DNA from: Mesostigma viride | Lineage: Eukaryota; Streptophyta; Mesostigmatophyceae; Mesostigmatales; Mesostigmataceae | DNA: 64,000 nucleotides | Reading direction: 5' to 3' | NCBI GenBank assembly: GCA_009746045.1 | Contig: RPFO01000827.1 | Location: 1 to 64,000, forward strand | In this document: positions 58,573 to 64,000 of the stretch, piece after piece | How the letters are laid out: the number at the start of each line of letters is the position of its first letter | How positions within the stretch are numbered: the stretch's first letter is position 1 | Translations under genes and position numbers: made by a program | The notes under the pieces: generated by a model | What the model saw: only the letters and a program-made list of their open reading frames with translations | The model's database searches: none | What the model was told of the DNA's origin: nothing

Positions 58573-59394
58573 ATGGCCACGACCACGAGCACGGAGATGC
58601 GGGAGGTGAAATTGCGGCGGTTCAACCCCGACCGGATCGGGGACGCGGCGGTCGTGTGCATCGTGTCCAAACGCGGCGGGGGCAAGACCACGCTCGCGAC
58701 GGACATCATGTACTACAAGCGGCACATCCCCTCGGGCATCGTCATGTCCGGGACGGAGGGCGCGAACCGTCACTGGCAGAACTTCGTCCCTTCGCTGTTC
58801 GTGTACAACAAGTTCGACCGTCCCGCGTTGAAAGCGCTGATCCGGGCGCAGAAGAAGCAGGCGCGGACGGGCCAGGCGGGCAACTGTTTCGTGGTGTTGG
58901 ACGATTGCGTCTACGACCGGAGCGTCATGCGGGACCCGTGCATCCGCGAGATCGCCATGAACGGGAGACACATGGGGATCTTCCTCCTGTTCATCTCGCA
59001 GTACTCGATGGACGTGACGCCGGACATCCGCAGCAACGTGGACTTCGTGTTCGCGCTGAAGGAGCACATCATCATGAACCGCGAGAGACTGTATCGCAAC
59101 TTCTTCGGCGTCATCCCGACGTTCGAGAGTTTCTGCGAGATCCTCGACCAGTGCACGCAGGGACACGAGTGTCTTGTGGTGGACCACACGAGCAACTCGA
59201 ACAAGATCGAGGACGTCATCTTCTGGTACAAGGCCACTCCGCGGGAAGGGTTCCGCATCGGATCCCGTCCGTTCTGGAAGTACGGCGAGACGCATTACGA
59301 CTCGGCCGCGTCGAGCGACGACGAGAGCGACGAGGACCGGCCCAGACGCAAGAAGGGGAACACGAGGGTCATCAAGACGATCGAGGAGGACTAG
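58573..59394 (+). CDS. A32-type genome-packaging ATPase (273 aa)
   Basis: The ATG at 58573 gives MATTTSTEMREVKLRRFNPD. Walker A is at residues 33-40 (VSKRGGGKTT), and Walker B at about 106-111 (CFVVLDDCVYD). TEGANRHWQNFVPSLFVYNK, then MNGRHMGIFLLFISQYSMDV, is the typical A32/FtsK-HerA continuation with a sensor-like Ser-Gln. It ends in an acidic patch and a basic tail (RPRRKKGNTRVIKTIEED). It uses ATP to pump viral DNA into preformed capsids. Length is normal for the family (250-300). It converges on the capsid gene cluster, an arrangement that groups packaging and shell functions. Confidence 0.9.
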   Translation: MATTTSTEMREVKLRRFNPDRIGDAAVVCIVSKRGGGKTTLATDIMYYKRHIPSGIVMSGTEGANRHWQNFVPSLFVYNKFDRPALKALIRAQKKQARTGQAGNCFVVLDDCVYDRSVMRDPCIREIAMNGRHMGIFLLFISQYSMDVTPDIRSNVDFVFALKEHIIMNRERLYRNFFGVIPTFESFCEILDQCTQGHECLVVDHTSNSNKIEDVIFWYKATPREGFRIGSRPFWKYGETHYDSAASSDDESDEDRPRRKKGNTRVIKTIEED

Positions 59395-59414
59395 TCTAGT
59401 ATCACGTTTCGCTA

Positions 59415-59424
59415 TCTAGCTAGA
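59415..59424. terminator. TCTAGCTAGA palindrome between ATPase and capsid genes
   Basis: It lies 20 bp after the ATPase stop, in the 236-bp gap between convergent genes, which also holds an AATAAAA (59478). This is the third convergent junction with CTAGCTAG. Confidence 0.4.
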
Positions 59425-59630
59425 ACCGTTCGTGCATGATATGGGAGACGAATGAAATGCGGTCATATCCTTTGATTAATAAAATACGATGTATCCAAAT
59501 TTTCCTTCGCTTTTGCACGATCGTCGAGTCGCGAGCCGACGGTCGTGAGCTGGTTCGTACCACGGACCCGTTAGTCAGTCAACGACTAGGGCGTCCGGAC
59601 AGGCACTGCGCATGGTCAGACTCTGATTAG

Positions 59631-61073
59631 TTAGGATGCGAAACGCAGGCCGCCCATGCCGTTGGTGATCTTCAGGACGTTGAACGACCGCGCGTAGATG
59701 CTGATCGCGCCCTTGAGCAGCGGGGCCAGGGACGTACCGAGACCCTTGAGCTGCAGCTTGACGGAGTCCAGACGCGAGAAGTTGGTGGACCCCGTCGGCT
59801 TCCAGGACTCCGGGTCCAGACAGAAGGGGATCACGTACACGTGTTTGGACCTGGGGATGGCCGTGTGGAAGGTGAGCGGGAGGACGGTCTTGAAGTACTC
59901 CGGGTCGCGTCCCTCGTTGTACATGGTCTGGCTGTTCAAGGACACGTTGCAAGTGGAGAACAGGTGTCCGTCACCGAACGTGGACGACGGATTGCGGAAA
60001 TTCCACGGGGCATTGGTGCACCCGCTGATGGCCACGGCGTCCGTGCTCGTCGTCCGGGTGTCCGCCTTGTACCAGAACAGCAGCTCCTTCACGGGGTGGC
60101 TGAACGGGAGGGAGACGTCCACCTGGGTCTCGCCCTGGACGAAGTGGTCGTACTGCTGCACTTGGGTGATCAGGTACTCGTGCGGGTTGGTCGCGAACTG
60201 TCGGCGCTCGAAGTCGTCCAGATAGACGTACCTGCACACGAGGGTCATCTTCATGAGGGTGTCGTCGAACTTGGCGATCATACTGTCGCGGTACCCTGCT
60301 CCTCCGACGGCCGGCATGCCGACGACCGCGGGGGTGTTAGTGGTGGCGGCCACGGCGGTGACGGCCGTGCTGTCCCACGGGACGGGGTTTCCGTTCGAAT
60401 CCGCGACGGTCAAGTGGGAGTACTCGGTGCCGCCGACGAACCGGGTGAAGAGTTCGTCCTTGGTGCACGTGGTGATGCGGATGCGAGCGTCGTGGTACTG
60501 GAGGGCGATCATGGGCAGGGCCGAGCCGTTGTCGTTGCAGAACGAGAAGTCCAGAGGCACGTACACGAACGCGGGCTTCATGCCGGGATGGGCGGGACAC
60601 AAGGGGTCGAAATCGCCGCCGTGCTCGCTGGGAGCCGTGCGGACGTACGACGAGTCCGGCAGTCTCGTGAGCTCGTCCCACACGTGCAGGAACTCGCCCG
60701 TGAGCTCCTCGACGGTGTACCCCCCGATCCGGAACTCGATCTTCTTGAGGAGGATGCGGCCGAGGTCGCTGTAGTAGGGACTGAAGATCTTCCACCACGC
60801 CTCCCAGAGTGGGAGTGTCGACTTGGGTTCGGTGAGGGCGGGGAGTTTGATGACGACGTACGTGCGACACACGAGGTCGCCGCTCTTGGGCAGCTGGAAC
60901 TCGATGGTCCTGTTGAACCCGCACACGCCGGACGAGATGGACACCTCGGTGTCCTCGAACGCGTAGTTCGTGTGCCGCGGGTACACGGTCTTGAAGAAGG
61001 TGATGTCGGGACTCACGGTCAGGATGGCGTCCTGTGGACCCTTCGCGCGGAGAGACAGGACGGCGTGCGACAT
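59631..61073 (-). CDS. Major capsid protein, copy A (480 aa), intact
   Basis: The ATG at 61073 gives MSHAVLSLRAKGPQDAILTV. GPQD....V.PDITFF and PRHTNYAFED (residues 12-41) are the standard N-terminus of the giant-virus double jelly-roll capsid protein. CRYVYLDDFERRQFATNPHE opens the second jelly roll. The C-terminus reads FCLDPESWKPTGSTNFSRLD, then IYARSFNVLKITNGMGG, which is also diagnostic. It builds the pseudo-hexameric capsomers of the icosahedral shell. Upstream are AAAATCTCTG and GTATAC (61090-61095). It is the last of three tandem paralogues and the only complete, unbroken one here. Confidence 0.95.
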   Translation of the reverse strand: MSHAVLSLRAKGPQDAILTVSPDITFFKTVYPRHTNYAFEDTEVSISSGVCGFNRTIEFQLPKSGDLVCRTYVVIKLPALTEPKSTLPLWEAWWKIFSPYYSDLGRILLKKIEFRIGGYTVEELTGEFLHVWDELTRLPDSSYVRTAPSEHGGDFDPLCPAHPGMKPAFVYVPLDFSFCNDNGSALPMIALQYHDARIRITTCTKDELFTRFVGGTEYSHLTVADSNGNPVPWDSTAVTAVAATTNTPAVVGMPAVGGAGYRDSMIAKFDDTLMKMTLVCRYVYLDDFERRQFATNPHEYLITQVQQYDHFVQGETQVDVSLPFSHPVKELLFWYKADTRTTSTDAVAISGCTNAPWNFRNPSSTFGDGHLFSTCNVSLNSQTMYNEGRDPEYFKTVLPLTFHTAIPRSKHVYVIPFCLDPESWKPTGSTNFSRLDSVKLQLKGLGTSLAPLLKGAISIYARSFNVLKITNGMGGLRFAS

Positions 61074-61234
61074 GGCCGGGCGGGTTTCCGTATACTACAA
61101 GGACAGAGATTTTTGTTTCGTCCGCCGCGGCGGCGACGAGCGCGCGCGCGGATGCGGACGGTCGTCGGACTTCTCGAGAGGGGTGAGGTTGAGAAGGTGT
61201 TCCGACGCGGCGATCGATCGCCAGAAGAAGGGAT

Positions 61235-63020
61235 TTACGACGCGAAACGCTTGCCGCCCATGCCCGATCGGATGACCAGGACGTTGAAACTGCGCGCGTA
61301 TATGTCGATCGTGCCCGCGGCGATGCCCGTGGCGCTCAGGCCCTTGAGGACGAGTTTGGCGCTGTCCAAACGGGACATGTTGACGCTCCCGGTGGGTTTC
61401 CACGACTCGGGTTCAGGCTGAAGGGGATGACGTAGACCCTCCCCTCGTCCTGCACGCGCGTGTGGAAGTCGGCCATCAACATCTTGCTGAAGTACACGGG
61501 GTCGCGACCGTCGCCGAACACGTTCTGGGCGTTGAGCGAAAGGTTCGCGGTCTGGAAAAGGTGGCCGTTGCCGGCGAGACTGTTCGCGTTCCAGAACTTC
61601 CAGTAGGCGTTGTAACCGAGATCGGCGTCCAACGCGGTGGCGATCCGGTTCACCCACGACAGGTCGGCGGGCTTGTACCAGAACAGGAACTCCTTGACGG
61701 GGTGGTTGAAGTTGAGATCGATCGTGACCTCGGTCTCGCCGTTGACGGACTGCTGCATGCGCTGAGTCTCGGTGATGAGGTACTCGTGCCCGTTGAGCGC
61801 GAACTGGCGACGCTCGTAGTCGTCAAGGTACACGTAGCGGACGACGAGCTTGCAGTCGAAGGCGGGGGGCGAGGAGATCCAGGAGGAGCGAGGGTGGACG
61901 TAATCCGCCGCCCCCGACGGCTTCTTCATGCCTCCAGCGACCATATCATTAAACTCAGTGCCACTTCCCTTCTGGGCACATTGCGCGAGGACGTCGAGAT
62001 CCCTTTCCAACAACTCGAAGTACAGACTCGACGACGCGGGGAGTAGCGATCCAGCGACGATCAGACACTTGACCCCCTTTACTAGGTCGGAGGACGTGGT
62101 CGCGGATGTCACGATTTTGAACACGGCCCCGTCACTGATGCCGGGATCGATCATACACACGCGATTGTACAGTTCGCGGCCGGTCATGACCGCGTTGTAT
62201 GCGGGGGTAACGAGCGACGCGTCGGTCAGAGCAGAGGCCGTCGTGCCCACGACGACGCGGAACTTCTCGTCCAACCGACGGACGAGGGCGTTACGGAGGA
62301 ACAGGTACCGCCCCGACGTGACCGGATTCCACGACGTGGCCCATACTTGAGCAGAATTCGCGGTCCCGTTCGACGCCGTCGCGTTAGGCAGTTCGTCCGT
62401 GTACCGCGTGAAGATGTTTTCCGCGGTCGCGAACTGGATCTTGACGATGACGTCGTGGTACTGCAATGCGATCATGGGGAGCGCCAGCCCGGGGTCCGTG
62501 GTGAACGTGAACTCGAGCGGGATGTACAGGTACTGCTTCTGGCGCCCGTCGCAATAGTCCAGGATGCGATTGTCCTTCCCGATGAGGACGCTCCCTCCCT
62601 GGTTGACGGGCTGATTGTCCACCAGACTCTTGTACTCGGGGCGACTGATTTTGTCCATCACGTGGAGGAAGTCGCCGCTGATCTTCTCGATGGAGTACCC
62701 GCCGATGGACAGCTCGACGTTGTCGATGAGGATACGGCCGAAATCCTTCGCGAAAGGCGCGAACGCGATGTCTTGGGGGAACGCATCCACTTGGATGAAC
62801 GCCATGACTTTGGAGATAAGGTCCCCGGACCTGGGAAGCTTGAACTCGACCGACTGGCCGTACGACGCCATACCGGCGGATTGGTTGACCTCCGCGTCCT
62901 CGAGCGCGAAATTGGTGTGACGAGGGAACACGGACTTCCAGAAGTCACCTCGGGGTCCACGATGAGGGCGACGTCTTGCGGCCCCTTGGAACGAAGCGCC
63001 ATGATCGCTTGGCTGGACAT
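61235..63020 (-). pseudogene. Major capsid protein, copy B, two single-base frame breaks
   Basis: The ATG at 63020 gives MSSQAIMALRSKGPQDVALI. Near 62941-62948 one base is missing, so the continuation PRHTNFALEDAEVNQSAGMA is in another frame. Near 61407-61412 a second base is missing, in the PESWKPTG motif, after which SVNMSRLDSAKLVLKGLS, then IYARSFNVLVIRSGMGGKR, follows to the stop at 61235. Between the breaks the double jelly roll is complete (KLPRSGDLISKVMAFIQVDA, YVYLDDYERRQFALNGHEYL). With both bases present the length would be about 594, longer than copy A because of extra loop sequence near residues 240-330. Upstream AATAATCTCTG and TATATACC resemble copy A's promoter. Confidence 0.85.
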
Positions 63021-63151
63021 CTTCGCGGCGGTGAGTCGGTATATAACTCGACGCAGAGATTATTTATTTCGCGTCCGTCCGCGACAGGGCGGGCGGATCC
63101 GGACGGAAGAGATCCTCGTGCGCGGATCGGAGCTCGCTACCGTGACGGCGA

Positions 63152-64000
63152 TTACGACGCGTATCTCTTTCCGGCCATCCCGTTGGACACGGTCAGGACG
63201 TTGAAGTTGCGCGCGTACACGTGGATGGACCCGGGGAGCGGCTTGTTCATGCCCGACAGGGTCAGCTTGACATCGTCGAGCCGCGAGAAGTTGATGGATC
63301 CGGTCGGCTTCCAGCTTTCCGGGTCCAGCGAAAAGGGGACCACGTAGATGTTTTGGCCCTTCGGCACGCGGGTGTGGAATTGGCTCGGGATCACGTTGGC
63401 GAAGTAGTTCGCGTCCCTGCCGTCGCCGTACACGGATTGCGAGTTCAGAGAGAGGTTGGCCTTGTCGAAGAGGTGACCGTCAGGGTCGCCGCCGGTCGTC
63501 CGGAAGACGCGGTTCCAGTTCTTGAACTCCCAGTACCCCTTGTACACGTGCACGGGGTCGGGATATCCCGCGTCCGCCCAGTTATCGGGACGGTAGAAGA
63601 ACACGAGCTCCTTCGTGGGGTGATTGAACTTGAGATCGATGGACACGGACTCCTGGTTCCCGTCCACGAACTGCTGGTGGTACTGCAACTCGGTCACGAG
63701 GTACTCGTGGGGGTTGACGGCGAACTGCCTCCTCTCGAAATCGTCGAGGTACACGTATCGACACAAAAGCCGGGCCGAAAACTTGGGCGGGTTGGCGACC
63801 CACGTGGCGTAGTTGTTGTCGATGATGATGGGAGCCCAACGCTGATAGATATGGTCGTTCGCGGCCCCCACGATCATGCCCGTTCCCGCGAAAGCAGAAT
63901 ACGCGGACCCGAGATCTGTTACGAATGTCGACGTGCTCGACGTGCTGGTATTTGGGATGTTGATGGTGATAGTACCGCTCGAGTTCGTGATGATCACCTG
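63152..64000 (-). CDS. Major capsid protein, copy C, cut by the window edge
   Basis: The C-terminal 280 residues are present: LLCRYVYLDDFERRQFAVNP, HPTKELVFFYRPDNW, and FSLDPESWKPTGSINFSRLD, then IHVYARNFNVLTVSNGMAG, ending at 63152. No frame breaks are seen in this part. The N-terminal jelly roll lies beyond base 64000. It is closer to copy A in the PESWKPTGS.NFSRLD block. Three tandem copies on one strand suggest gene duplication; the paralogues may form different capsomer types or one may be dispensable. Confidence 0.9.
   Translation of the reverse strand, partial: QVIITNSSGTITINIPNTSTSSTSTFVTDLGSAYSAFAGTGMIVGAANDHIYQRWAPIIIDNNYATWVANPPKFSARLLCRYVYLDDFERRQFAVNPHEYLVTELQYHQQFVDGNQESVSIDLKFNHPTKELVFFYRPDNWADAGYPDPVHVYKGYWEFKNWNRVFRTTGGDPDGHLFDKANLSLNSQSVYGDGRDANYFANVIPSQFHTRVPKGQNIYVVPFSLDPESWKPTGSINFSRLDDVKLTLSGMNKPLPGSIHVYARNFNVLTVSNGMAGKRYAS

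Noticed and set aside
59841-61421. 526-codon plus-strand open frame
   Set aside because: Antisense of capsid copy A; no recognisable domain.
1-64000. tRNA or rRNA genes
   Set aside because: I looked for cloverleaf boxes and conserved rRNA segments and saw none that I could support by eye.

Overview
The window looks like a piece of eukaryotic (algal or other protist) nuclear DNA that carries a long, GC-rich stretch of an integrated giant virus (Nucleocytoviricota). The viral identity rests on three tandem double-jelly-roll major capsid protein genes (59.6-64 kb), an A32-type packaging ATPase (58.6 kb), and several proteins that resemble families conserved among algal and amoebal giant viruses (29.7, 35.9, 41.0 and 56.8 kb). 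The eukaryotic setting rests on three unrelated transposable elements: the 3' end of an R2/NeSL-type LINE at the left edge, a Ty1/copia-related LTR retrotransposon (21581-28550) that splits a viral fiber gene, and a 9.1 kb element with 29-bp terminal inverted repeats (42051-51128) sitting 29 bp upstream of a viral start codon.

Layout. 1-1.3 kb: LINE fragment. 1.3-5.8 kb: repeats, four identical GCCACGTGGC modules, an 800-bp palindrome, and two small genes. 5.8-14.4 kb: hypothetical proteins, a decayed Big_12/LamG adhesin between duplicated gene starts, a large charged protein, an IQ/U-box-like protein and a C2H2 finger protein. 14.4-29.6 kb: beta-rich surface proteins and one very long fiber gene, broken by the retrotransposon and three frameshifts. 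29.7-42 kb: conserved virion-type proteins, an F-box-like protein, a run of small membrane proteins, and a very large Tc1/IS630-fold DDE transposase-like protein. 42-51.1 kb: the TIR element, filled with satellite arrays. 51.2-64 kb: virion and packaging module (histone-H1-like-tailed protein, zinc-finger protein, membrane protein, conserved giant-virus protein, JAMM protease, A32 ATPase, three capsid genes).

How it works together. Most of the genes that can be read suggest virion structure and packaging: capsid shell, DNA pump, DNA-condensing tail, membrane proteins and fibers. A ubiquitin theme (F-box-like, U-box-like, JAMM) suggests host manipulation. The giant DDE protein is a candidate for integration. 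Viral genes share a GTATAC-type element just upstream of the start, and convergent gene ends share CTAGCTAG.

Many genes are interrupted by single-base frame breaks. These may be true decay of an endogenous virus or uncorrected sequencing indels. The retrotransposon insertion, with its target-site duplication, cannot be a base-calling error. All functional names come from reading motifs by eye; no database search was possible.
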